64,000 nucleotides of DNA. It comes from Diospyros lotus (Eukaryota > Streptophyta > Magnoliopsida > Ericales > Ebenaceae). A program made the position numbers and the translations under genes. A model generated the notes under the pieces. It was given only the letters and a program-made list of their open reading frames with translations, was not told the DNA's origin and ran no database searches. Every line of letters begins with the position of its first letter. Positions within the stretch are counted from its first letter, which is position 1. Of this stretch, positions 54,274 through 64,000 are shown one piece after another. The stretch is taken from positions 12,439,787 to 12,503,786 of the forward strand of contig NC_068350.1 in assembly GCF_014633365.1 (NCBI RefSeq), read 5' to 3'.

Positions 54274-55032
54274 ATGACCACACACTTCGAATTGGGGGTT
54301 TTTAATAGAAAGGGGGATTTCTCTATATGACAACAAAAAATGAAGGAAATTTTAGTACAACAAAGAGTCTCTAAGGCTATAGATGAAAAATATCCTGAAG
54401 GTACTAAAGAGGAACTAAAACTTGAAGTTGATGAACTTACTTCTATAATCTTGCATCTCTCTGATTCAGTGTTAAGGAAAGTAGAAAAAATTGACACAAC
54501 TAAGGAACTTTGGAAAAAATTAGAGAAATTATATGTTAAGAAATCCACCCCTAATAAACTTTATTTTTTTGAAAGTTTCTTTAGTTTTAAGATTGACCCC
54601 TCTAGGGACTTAGATGACAACTTAGATATCTTTAACAAGTTGGTTCAAGATATCATAAATTGTGGTGAAATAGTGTTAGAGAAATACAAGGCAATTATTT
54701 TGTTAAATGTCATTCCTGATACTTATAAAGAAGTTAAAAATGTCATTAAATATGGTAGGGACTCGTTAACACTTGAAATTGTCATAAATTCTCTTAGGAG
54801 TAAGGAATTGGAATTAAGGAGTGAGAGAAAATATGGTGAGATCCACATGATGAGTGGTAGAACTAAATCTAAGAATCAAGAGAAAGGTAGCAAAAAAGAA
54901 AAAGGTAGGTCAAAATCCAAAACCCAAGAGAATGGTAAGAAGTGTTATGGTTGTGGGAAAACTAGACATTTCATTAAGGATTGTTATGCCGAGAAGGGCA
55001 AAAAAAAAAAAAAAAAAAGAGAAAGATTATGA
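54274..55032 (+). pseudogene. Gag of the gag-only retrotransposon, one early stop
   Basis: The ATG at 54274-54276 gives MTTHFELGVFNRKGDFSI and then TGA at 54328-54330, where copia gags have a conserved Trp. Reading continues in frame from ATG 54340 for 230 codons. Recognisable parts are LHLSDSVLRKVEKIDTTKEL, ELWKKLEKLYVKKS, VIPDTYKEVKNVIKYGRDSL and the zinc knuckle CYGCGKTRHFIKDC (about 54943-54984), ending in a Lys-rich tail made from a run of A. Apart from the first stop the frame is unbroken, so a shortened protein from ATG 54340 is conceivable. It would assemble retrotransposon particles if active. Confidence 0.85.
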
Positions 55033-55093
55033 AGAGACAAATGTGGTTACCTCTTATGATCTAAGTGAGGTATATTAAAGGAAAGATGTGGTA

Positions 55094-55327
55094 GATCCTA
55101 ACCTATGTGGTAAGATGAGAGATATCCAAACCTAAATGGTAGGATGTAGCATATCCTAAACCTAAGTGGTAGGATGAGTGAGATCCTAGCCTAAGTGGTA
55201 GGATGAGTGAGTGTTTTTAGCCTAAGTGGGAGGATTAGAATGATCCAAACCTAAGTGAAATGATGAGGTAGATCCTAGCCTAAATGGGAGGATTAATGAG
55301 ATCCAAACCTAAGTGGGATGGAGAAAG
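55094..55327. repeat. Minisatellite, about eight diverged 28-30 bp units
   Basis: Units share the pattern GATCCTAACCTAAGTGGTAGGATGAG with substitutions, the first three bases alternating between GATCC and TATCC. It lies between the gag and the 3' LTR of the gag-only element. Confidence 0.85.
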
Positions 55328-55416
55328 AGCTGCATGTTTATGGATTTGTTGTAAGATTATGCATTTGTTGCATGTTGGTTATGTGTGCTGACCTCATTAG
55401 GAATCAAGGTGGAAAT

Positions 55417-56152
55417 TGTTGGATTTTTTGTTTCCTAATGAGGCCCAAGGCGATGACGATGGTTCGGGTTAGCTTCATAGGCTTCGGCTTAGGATTGAAG
55501 CGACGGTTCAACACCTTTATTGGCAGCCCAAATTAGAAATCAGACCATAAGCCCTTAACCTTCTCTTTGGAGGAGAAATGGGCCTTGGCCCATTTACTCA
55601 AGAGAAGGGGGAAGCCCTTGAAGCCCAAGCTCACTACCTTAGCCCATTTCTCTCATGCCTTAGGCCCTCAATATAAAAGAGATTATTCTTTCCCCTTTGT
55701 GCCTTATGTGTGTGGTAGATGATTCTCTTCCCTTGGGGGCCATTACTGTGGCTGATTGCTCATTCCTTGTATGGCCGATCCTTCTCGGGTTTTTTCCTTC
55801 TTGGTCTGATGCTCCTTTCCTTGTTGGATGTCGCACCTTCCTTGTGCGTTGTGGTTGTCGGTCAATGGCGTTTGGACGCCTATTTAATCCGAGTTGCTGT
55901 CTTCTCTTAGGTAAGTGTTCTCGACCATTATTAAACCCATATCTTCGTGATTACTCTTTGTTCCTTAGTGGATCCTACTGTGTGTGGAAGCTTATGTGAC
56001 TTGGGTAAGGGGTGTTGATCGACGGAAAGGCTTGTGTGTTTGAGGGTTTCGGTTCTTGGGGAGGTTTTCTATTTACTTTGTGCATTGTTTCAGTTTTCTA
56101 GTTCAATTATTATTATGCACTAACCTTGATTTGCAGCGCTTCTGCCCCAACA
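55417..56152 (+). repeat. 3' LTR of the gag-only element
   Basis: 736 bp, starting TGTTGGATTTTTTG and ending CCCCAACA, followed by the AAGGG target duplication. It lacks about 115 bases present in the 5' LTR. Confidence 0.93.
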
Positions 56153-56249
56153 AAGGGTTCGCGTGGGGATTATCACCCACCCCCTAACTGATATTCTTTC
56201 CTAATAAGTCATCCATCGCCTGAATGAGTCATCCATCCCTCGTGTGAGT

Positions 56250-56799
56250 CAGAGCCAGCCCAACAGAATTGGGGGCCTTAGGCGAAAGGATTTTTTGAGA
56301 CCTTCGAGCATTAATTTTTTTATAAAAAATAAATAATACACTTTTTTACATAAATATTTTATTATTTTATTAAATAAAAAATAAAATTCAATCAACTATA
56401 AAATATAATAATCTCTTAATGATAGTAAATTTTTAACTAAAATATAATGTCTCAGATATAAGAAAAAAAAAAAACCAAACAACTTATAATAATAAACAAA
56501 GAAAAATAAAATTAATTTTTCTTGAAACTCTAAGAAAGTTAGTGTCGGCAAAAAACTATACATTCATGAGATATTGGGAAGGAAAAATGGGTTTTATGGG
56601 ATATTGGGATTTGGGAACACGGCAGCACGAATTATAAAGTTTTGTATTTATTTTTTTAATAAAATATTAATTATTAAAATATAAAAAATAAAAAATAAAA
56701 AATATATACATAATATTATAAATTTTTAAAATTTGAGACTTTGTAATTTTGGGGGCCTAATGCCATGCCATACATGGCTTAAGGGTAGGGTCAACCCTA
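56250..56799. mobile_element. Small hAT element with 8-bp target duplication
   Basis: It starts CAGAGCCAGCCC and ends GGGTCAACCCTA, inverted ends with transition-type differences. It is bounded by GTGTGAGT on both sides (56242-56249 and 56800-56807). The subterminal block GGGGGCC(T)TAGGC on the left and GGGGGCCTAATGCC on the right match the widespread hAT family with CAGAGCCGGCCC-like ends. The interior is AT-rich without coding. It inserted into sequence that continues the GC-rich element flanking the gag-only retrotransposon. Confidence 0.82.
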
Positions 56800-56807
56800 G
56801 TGTGAGT

Positions 56808-58552
56808 CACCCATCACTTGAGCAAGCCACACGTGAGTTATCGATGATTTCTCATATATAAATTTATTATTATAATCATGCAACAACAATATCTAAACCA
56901 ACAATGTACTCCAATACATAGGAGCATATAAATTATATAATCATTTTCATCAATATTTAGAATACACACTCCCATCCAATTGTGAAGGCATTTTATTGGG
57001 TTATCTATACCTTGTAGATTTTTGTTCTTTTTTTTTTTCAATTATCTTACTTAGCTAAAAAATAAATTAGCTAGGTCATTCCACGTGACTAAGAGTGATA
57101 ATATTCATATATACATGTAAAGGTGTCGTGAATTTTATTCCTTTTAATAATCAATTACTTAGAAGTAAAGGTTGGTGGGCATGTCACATCTGACTACATA
57201 CCCCATCTTTGTAAACTTTCTATTTTCCAATTCTGATTTTTTTTTCCTCTTCCTTAATAGTTGACTGACTTAAGTATCCAATCCCTTTGAAATGTGGAGG
57301 AAATCTCACCATGCTAGAGTTTTCCTTTCTGTTTCTAGTTCAACTATTCCTCTTCATTCTTGAAAGTCACATCATTAATTCCTCGTTAAATTAAAGGAAA
57401 TGATTCAATTTAATTTTGTATGAATATGTATATATATATTTTAAAATATATATATTTATAAGAAGTAAGTTATGGTAAAGATAATTGTGAAAAGACTATG
57501 GGATTATAAGAAAGAAATATGTGTTTTGTTTTTTTTATTTGTTAAAAACTTTTCACGTTTATAAAAATCTAAGATTCCAATCCCTCTCGTAAAAATCTTT
57601 TTATGAGAAAGTTAATTAAAATAAATCATATGAATGCTATTTTCTTAGGATTCTTTTTCAAAAAAATTATACCAAATATAAGAATGTAGATTCTCAATCT
57701 AATATTTTTAAGAATTTAAAAACTTTTCATGTACCAAATGCCCTTAAGTGTAAAATTTCTCATTCGAGAGTCACTTGAGTTGGAGTCTCACCGTCACTCC
57801 AAAGATTACTTTCGATTTTAAAAGTTCTTTTGTAAATGTCGCAAAATCCTAACTTTGAAGTGAGCGAGCTCAGGTCTAACTTGATGGTTTGTTTAGTTTG
57901 TCTATGTTTGTAAATTATGTTTTTACCCATTATTTAACTTGCTTTTTTTTTTTTGTCTTTCTTTCTTTTGTGTATGAATAGTGATATTTCAACTCTAGAC
58001 ATCATAAATTTTCATTTTTGATTACTAACAAAGGATAAAATTAAAAAATATATAATAATTTTATTTTATCTTGTAGCCAAAATTTGTTAAAAAAAGAAAA
58101 AAAGAAAAAGTTGAAGCAGCGAGATTATTATAAATCACAAAAAAATCCACATACAAATGTTCTAAATTATAAAGAATTTGAGTGCAATATACATAGAAAA
58201 TAAAATAAAATAAGAAGCACCGTAAGCAGGCAGCAGGCAGCAGCATGTGAAGTGAAACGGGTCCACGTGGCGTAGGAAACGGGAAGAAGCGGGACGGCAG
58301 GGCGCTTCTCGTGAAGCGGCAGCAGCGGTGGATCTGCCTAACCCCAACCCCAACATCATCAACCATTTCACATTCCTTCATTTCTCCTTTTCCTTTTCCT
58401 AATAAATTCACATTCTTTCTTTCGTTCATTCATTCCACTGCACAATTGCTTTTCTTAATTCAACCTTCCACTGTGATTGACTGATTGGAAGGGAAGGAGA
58501 TGACACTGAATTTTTTTATATAAATAAATATTTTTATTTATATTTATTTAAA
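56808..58552. other. AT-rich intergenic sequence with one GC-rich island
   Basis: No gene seen. A GC-rich island at about 58215-58350 contains GCAGGCAGCAG-type triplet-like repeats. The small minus-strand open frames over it have no known domain. Confidence 0.5.
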
Positions 58553-58726
58553 AATAATGTTAGAAATTATGATTGATAACGGTATCATCAATTATGTGAT
58601 ACTTCCTCGTTAGATAACGTTAAAGAGATTATGTATCATTGTCTTTTTTACCTAACACATTCTCTAATAAAAATAAAATATATGACTATAATACCGTCAT
58701 TCAATTATGACTTCTAACATTACTCT
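58553..58726. mobile_element. 174-bp MITE with 9-bp target duplication
   Basis: The ends pair as inverted repeats over about 40 bases (left AATAATGTTAGAAATTATGA, right complement AGTAATGTTAGAAGTCATAA). TTATTTAAA flanks it exactly on both sides (58544-58552 and 58727-58735). A 9-bp duplication suggests a Mutator-type MITE. Confidence 0.8.
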
Positions 58727-58743
58727 TTATTTAAACATTTAAT

Positions 58744-59115
58744 CACTTTAAGTAGTGTTTGCTAAAATAGGCAAGGTAAATGAATATAAAGATAAGTCCG
58801 GAATGGTTTTCGGATCAAGATATTGAATTGTCAAAATAAAGTTCGGAAAACATTCCAAGATTTTTATCAAATTATTTATTAAATTATTTGAATGCATTAG
58901 AAGACATAGACGTCATTTTTTTCTTATACATAGAGATCAAAATGTGCTTATTTTGAGAGGGATGAGAGATATGCATATCTTAAAAATTAAGATAAGAAGT
59001 CATTAATGATTTTTTTAATAATGATCTGATAAGCTTAACAAACATATTAAAAAATATAGAAATTCGGATACATTCCATATCTTGATTTTTTCCACCCCAT
59101 ATATTGATTAACAAA
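58744..59115. mobile_element. Possible MITE with diverged inverted ends
   Basis: The left end AGTGTTTGCTAAAAT and the right end complement GCGTTTGTTAATCAA are similar. Both lead into sequences with an AAGATAT and GGAATG block. The match is imperfect and no target duplication was confirmed. Confidence 0.4.
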
Positions 59116-59866
59116 CGCCCCCTCAAAGAATAAAGTAAAAATTATAAAAATATAAACAGTGCTCATATGCATGATCTAAATAAAACCCACCCCACTTCAC
59201 ATGTCATATTGTGATTAATTTTTTTTAAATATTAAATTTATTAAAATATCAAAGTAAAATTTACTTTAAACATTGTAGGTTTAAATAAGAAGTGAGGTGT
59301 GGACACGCAGCAGCCGTTTCATTATATTTTAACTGTCGCAGTGAATGAGAGTTGAAGAGATCGAGCGAGTGTCGTGTGATTCGTGATCTGCCCTTCCCCT
59401 CCCGCGTACGTGTGGGACTGCCAGCATACACACATATATATGTGCATACACATAACTATTAGTACCCACATGCATGAATAATGATATTTATGAAAATCAT
59501 ATAAAATGCATCCGAGTAATTGTTTTTGATGCTTTAAGAAATTGTGCTCATAAATTTATAAACACATCTTATGGTTTCATAAAATATATAAAAAAAAAGG
59601 TTCATCAGCCATGTATTTTTATAAATAACACATAATTTTCTTGAAATTTTTAATTATAAATAATTCTTTTCTTATCATTAACAAACAATTTTTAACTCTT
59701 TCTAAATTTTGAAAATATTCTACGTCTCTATTCATTTTAGTTACAAAAAAATAAAAACAAAGATGAATATTACAAGTGGTGGCCAAAACCATTGTGATCC
59801 ACAACCACTATTGGCTCGTTTGGATTCCTTCAAAGGAACCCATGCTATACACACACATATATGCAA
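59116..59866. other. Non-coding AT-rich sequence
   Basis: Nothing recognisable beyond a GC-richer stretch near 59300-59430 that might be old promoter or element debris. Confidence 0.45.
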
Positions 59867-60800
59867 GGGTAAATTAACTACACATCCCTAAGTTGTAGCT
59901 ATTTGACTCGAATACTATATGAACTTTAAAATCGACTCAATTAGTGCTTAAAATTTTTAAAAATTAGTCACAATATCTCATTCATTATCAATGGTGTTAA
60001 GTGAAGGGATTGTACACCCCCTTTAACCTCAAGTCTTTGATCCAAACACCCCTCAAACTTTTAGGTTGCGTTCTCTTTGCTGTTTTCAAGTCATTTTTAG
60101 TTTTCAGTTTTCTAAAATAATGAAAACGCGTTCTCTTTACTGTTTTTAAAAATGCATTTTTGAAAACAAAAAACATATTTATAAAGAAAACTCAAAACAA
60201 CAAAAAGTTGTTTTGAGTGTTTTCATCCAAAATAAACTTAAAATTCAAAACACATTTATTTATTTATTTATTCATATTTTATTATTATAATGAAAAAAAA
60301 TATTACAAAATTCATTAACTTTAAAATGTAGAATTTTTTTAATAACTTATAAACATTAAATATTTTTAATTTACTAAATAATCAAATTTATTGAATAAAA
60401 TATCATTAAAAAATTATTTTTAAAATTTCAAAGAGAACGTGTTTTCTAATTTTCTGTTTTGAGAAATAGTTTTTCAAAATAACAAAGAGAACGCGTTTTT
60501 AATTTTTTAAAAATAGATTACCAAAACAGAAAACTGAAAATGAATTCAAAACTCAAAACTAAAAATTGAAAAGCAAAGAGAACGCACCCTTAACTTTTGC
60601 CAAATCAATCCCTCAACTTTTCCAAAGAGACCAAAATTGATTTGACGAAAAATAAAAATTTAAGGAGTAATGTTTAGGCCAAAAAACTTAAAATTCAAGG
60701 AGTATACAGTCAATTTACTTAACACTATTGGTATATGATATCTCTCAAAGGGTGTTTGAGTTAAATAATCAACGTTTAAAGGTATATGATCAATTTACCC
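59867..60800. mobile_element. Foldback element with GGGTAAATT ends, carrying a nested MITE
   Basis: The outer ends GGGTAAATT and AATTTACCC are inverted. Further inward, blocks about leftover text such as CTTTAACC/CCCTCAACTTTT also lie in opposite orientation. The 9-bp flanks do not match, so the limits are approximate. A Harbinger-like MITE interrupts it at 60064-60589. Confidence 0.5.
60064..60589. mobile_element. Harbinger-like MITE, 526 bp
   Basis: It starts GGTTGCGTTCTCTTTGC and ends with the complement GCAAAGAGAACGCACCC, flanked by TTA on both sides (60061-60063 and 60590-60592). The GCGTTCTCTTT motif recurs in both subterminal halves (near 60127 and 60485), so the ends fold back in two tiers. 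Confidence 0.85.
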
Positions 60801-61298
60801 CATAGGGGTAGAGAGAGAGAGAGTTTACTTGGGCATCAGTTGGCTTCAAATCTACCTTCAGTGTCACCTGTGAGTCATCATTTTATTGATTTGTTGCTAT
60901 CGATGATATTTTATTCTCCTCATTGTCCACATCTTTCTCTCAAAGCCTAGTCCTTAGTTGTTGTAACCTATCCTTTGAGGGCGAGTTCTCTTGGAGAAGG
61001 CATCGATCTTGGGAGAAGAGCATTCTCCCTGAGAACTTCTTCGAGATGACTTCCTAGGCGATCTAGGGAACCGTGCATCTACAGCTTGAAGAATTGCGCC
61101 TCCCACGTGTATATTTGCCACGTGTCCCAGTCATGATCGAGGGGTATAAATACCCTTTACCTTTCAACTTAGGGGGCTTTCTTTCTAACTCTTTAACTAC
61201 CCAGCACCTGAATAACTCCTGGTATTTCAGAGAAGTTCTCGTTCTTCCGAACAACCTACTGATATTTTGTTAATTGAGTATCTATATATATGTATTAG

Positions 61299-61542
61299 TC
61301 GAGTAAAGATTGGATTAAATATGGCTAAATCTCTATGCTTGAGTTTAATCGAGTATTAGTTATCTATACTCGAGTATATGCTTTAGTTAGCCAAGTAAGT
61401 TTAGTCTGATAATCGAGTGCTTAATGCAAAGTCTTTGTGGCTTGTGAGTTAGTCGAGTAATGTCTTGGTCTTACTCGAGTGAGGATTCTATATAATCAAT
61501 TACTTGAAATATCTAATTGAGTATGCTCTATATTAGTCGAGT
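61299..61542. repeat. Cluster of seven exact TCGAGT motifs
   Basis: Exact copies begin at 61299, 61349, 61370, 61413, 61453, 61475 and 61537, with near matches (TTGAGT) between. Most are embedded in AGTCGAGTAA or ATCGAGTAT/G. Confidence 0.8.
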
Positions 61543-62195
61543 AACTGACATCTGATTTTGAATTTTATAACCATTACCCAAAAAGCAAAAAGATGACATT
61601 TTTTAACTGTTGGAGGCTTTTTTCTTTATTCTGTGAAGTCCAACTACGTTCTCTTATAAAAGAATGTTAAATATAATTATGCACAGTATGCTTAATGCTT
61701 ATATTCATAATATGCATATGGTTTATAACAAATTTTACCATTATTGGTCAAATCAAATAAGTTGTGAGTGTGCAAGTTTCAATAGTACTAAATACCAAAG
61801 CCTCAAGCTTCTATTAAAGGCCAAGTGCTTCAAAGAGGTTGTTGTTGTTGAGGTAGCTAATCAATGGGAAAACCTAAAGCTATTGTGAGAGCATTGCAAG
61901 TTGAATCTTGTCCTTAACACGGCCAACAAATTATCTAGTAATATTCTCATGTAAACATTTTATACCAGATACTAGTTTAAGAGAGTTTAATGCTTCATTC
62001 ATTTATTTATTTAACTCTATTTTATTCAAGAGAATTTTAGTATCATTATACATTTTATATTTTTCTCTTGAGAAATCTTTTCACAATTCTTTGTGAAACT
62101 CTTGTAAAGGTTATGTCTGCGCCTTAAAAGGCAATATTTTGGCTGTGGCTAAGCCAAATGTAAAAAAGTATCATATAAAGGTTACAGTTGTTCTT

Positions 62196-62311
62196 ATAAA
62201 AGGTGGGGTTCCTACTTAGCCTGTTAAAAGTGGAGATTACGATTTAGCATATAAAAGTTGAGATTCCTACTTAGCCCATAAAAATAGAGATTATAATTAA
62301 ACCTGTAAAAA
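62196..62311. repeat. Tandem repeat, about four diverged 28-bp units
   Basis: Units follow TAAAAGTGGAGATTCCTACTTAGCC with substitutions, each ending in a TTAGCC-like or TAAACC block and restarting at TAAAA. Confidence 0.7.
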
Positions 62312-63175
62312 CTAATATCTTTAAATGATGTTTTCAAATCTTAGTGAAGAACTAAGGTAGTGGACTAGGCAATTGACCAAACCACTGTAAAATTCTTGTG
62401 TTGATATAACTTACTCTTATTGTCTCTATTAACATTTTTCTCACTCCGCCATTCAAATATTTTCATACATATCAATAGCTTATAGCTTTATTCTTAAACT
62501 GTCATTCAAATTCTTTTTGGTTGGAATCATCTTAAATATAATATACTTTTGCATCTTTGTAAATGTTCTTATTGTATGATTAGAACAAATTTGCATTTAG
62601 TTTTCATGAAACATTTCTTTTATTCTATACTTTGTATTCACATGATATTTTAATCATAATTAATCACTTCTATGATGATTCTTATTGCATGTACAAAAGT
62701 CTTTCATATATCAATTTTTTATTGCATAATTAATAAAAGCTTTTCAAAGCTAGGTACACACTTATTTCTCAAATGCATACGTTTAGTTTCATGTGTATCA
62801 AATTGTTTCTTATTGATACAAAAAGGTCTACTGAATATCTTTCTTAAATGCATACATTCTCATATCAATATTTTCATATTACTAATCTTTATCAAAAATC
62901 ATTTGTGATGCATATATTCATGCATACTCTATCCGCTGCTACAAGGGTTTTTAGTTTAACAAAAATGTTATCCTCAAATAACTTTACTGCATCATTTCTC
63001 AAAATATTTTTATTATTTATTAAAATAGTCAAAACACCAAATTCACCCCATCTTGGGTAATCTTTTAGTTAGAAAAGTATTAAGGAAGCTATCGAAGCTC
63101 TATCCATAGCACCAGGGTCGAGTTGGATGGATGACATTTTCTCATACCTTAAATATGGGTTGTTGTCGAGTAACG

Positions 63176-64000
63176 TGTAACGCCCCGCTTTTCTCGAGTG
63201 TTAAATGACTTAGGAATTTCGGAGCTATATATATATTTCCAATATAAACTCAACATAATTCATTCCCCGACAATCCCGTCCTACCTTATCAGTTTACTAA
63301 ACAAGAATCAATAAGCTAAGACAGGTAATCATCATAAATGCAGAAGCTAAAATTGAAACCAGATATGGTACATAATCGAATTCACCTAATCATAATATAA
63401 GAATCTGTACCATCATATCTTCAAATACTTAAATACATGGAGACTCATTTATCAGAGATAGTAACTAAATATCTCGAATAATAATACATGACGTACTTAC
63501 ATCTTACAAGTCTAATCCTCAACGAAACATAAGACTAAGGAATATCCGTATCTTCATGATGAAGCAATATAGCAAAATCGTATGTTGAATTCATTGGACA
63601 CGTCATCACATGCCGTCACATCTCCATCACTTCCTTGCCTGAGCTGCAAGTCCTATCTAGAACATTCGAATGTTTCAGGGATATAACCCAATTAGAAGAT
63701 GAATCTTCCAGTGAGGGTCTAAGAACATAATACATGAATGCATGATGCAATAACATGAACAATCATATGCTCTAGTGTAACTTCCCTGACCCACCAGTCC
63801 GGCATGGAACCCTAGGTAGAATCTCGACCTGCTTTCAAGATAATCCTATCGTTGTTCCATCAATTGCCCTTATGGAATTACGGCTACACTATCAGGGAGA
63901 CATCCCATCTTGACACAAGTATCGATATGCCAATAATATCATGCTGAATGAAATATCATAACCATCAATGCAACAATATATATACAGATATGACAAGATG
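63176..64000 (-). mobile_element. Gypsy-type LTR, partial (cut by right window edge)
   Basis: It begins TGTAACGCCCCGC, the reverse complement style of the GGGGTGTTACA end at 4315. The stretch near 63780-63910 matches, in reverse, the LTR at 2004-4315 (blocks GTAACTTCCCTGACCCACCAG and TTGTTCCATCAATTGCCC). It therefore belongs to the same family, in minus orientation, and continues beyond the window. Confidence 0.7.

Larger units (their letters stand above)
52516..56152 (+). mobile_element. Gag-only LTR retrotransposon (TR-GAG type)
   Basis: LTRs are 52516-53370 (855 bp) and 55417-56152 (736 bp), both starting TGTTGG and a TTTTTTGTTTCCTAATG block and ending CAACA or TAACA. A perfect target duplication AAGGG flanks the element (52511-52515 and 56153-56157). 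A primer site TGGTATCATAGCC lies at 53373. The only coding region is a copia-type gag with a zinc knuckle at 54274-55032. A minisatellite fills the space before the 3' LTR, and no protease, integrase or RT is present. At 3.6 kb it matches the described TR-GAG class that depends on proteins from other elements. Confidence 0.92.
60801..63175. other. Non-coding region with LTR-like promoter motif and repeats
   Basis: It contains GGGGTATAAATACCC near 61140 (TATA-like, in a small palindrome), the TCGAGT cluster at 61299-61542 and the tandem repeat at 62196-62311. No reading frame has a known domain. Its character suggests remains of an LTR element. Confidence 0.45.

Noticed and set aside
58061..58429. 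Minus-strand frames over the GC-rich island near 58300
   Set aside because: Two frames overlap, composition is repeat-driven, and no family is recognised.
1..64000. CRISPR arrays, operons, origins or bacterial-type defence genes
   Set aside because: No regular repeat-spacer pattern, no prokaryotic gene organisation; all repeats fit plant transposons or simple repeats.

Overview
The window is nuclear DNA from a flowering plant, probably a woody dicot. The evidence is an intron-rich protein gene with GT-AG introns and a CT-rich leader, Ty1/copia, gypsy-type, hAT, Mutator and Harbinger-like elements, initiator-Met-tRNA-type primer-binding sites, and AT-rich intergenic DNA. Nothing suggests bacterial, viral or organellar DNA. 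I could not identify the species.

There is one convincing host gene, on the + strand at 18057-46830. It has 20 exons that splice in phase to about 1,253 codons. The product is a WD40-repeat protein of the MAPKBP1/WDR62 family (mitogen-activated protein kinase-binding protein 1-like). The coding sequence is only about 3.8 kb; most of the 29 kb is three introns swollen by retrotransposons. Intron 8 holds one complete antisense copia element. Intron 14 holds two damaged sense copia fragments. Intron 17 holds an antisense copia element split by a younger complete sense copia element, beside two LTRs arranged head to head. All the copia coding regions are broken, while the exons around them look intact.

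Left of the gene (1-17828) is almost all transposon. It holds two inverted gypsy-type LTRs with a 5S rRNA-like stretch between them, a Mutator-like element with roughly 100-bp terminal inverted repeats and a dead FAR1-type transposase, an antisense LTR with its primer site, a foldback element, two neighbouring Harbinger-like elements (the second carrying a solo LTR with perfect 5-bp target duplication), and a non-autonomous hAT element with perfect 8-bp target duplication about 230 bp upstream of the start codon.

Right of the gene (46831-64000) I found no supportable host gene. It holds simple repeats, a GC-rich LTR-like sequence rich in small hairpins, a gag-only LTR retrotransposon (TR-GAG type) with perfect 5-bp target duplication, a small hAT element, several MITEs, a cluster of TCGAGT motifs, a short minisatellite, and the start of another gypsy-type LTR running off the right edge.

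The most informative feature is the layered record of insertions: several target-site duplications are exact, and one pre-insertion site survives in a sister repeat copy. I saw no clearly new biological system. The best leads are the gag-only element with its minisatellite, the 5S-like remnant, the hairpin-rich GC segment, the head-to-head LTR pair, and the Mutator element carrying an unidentified antisense open reading region.
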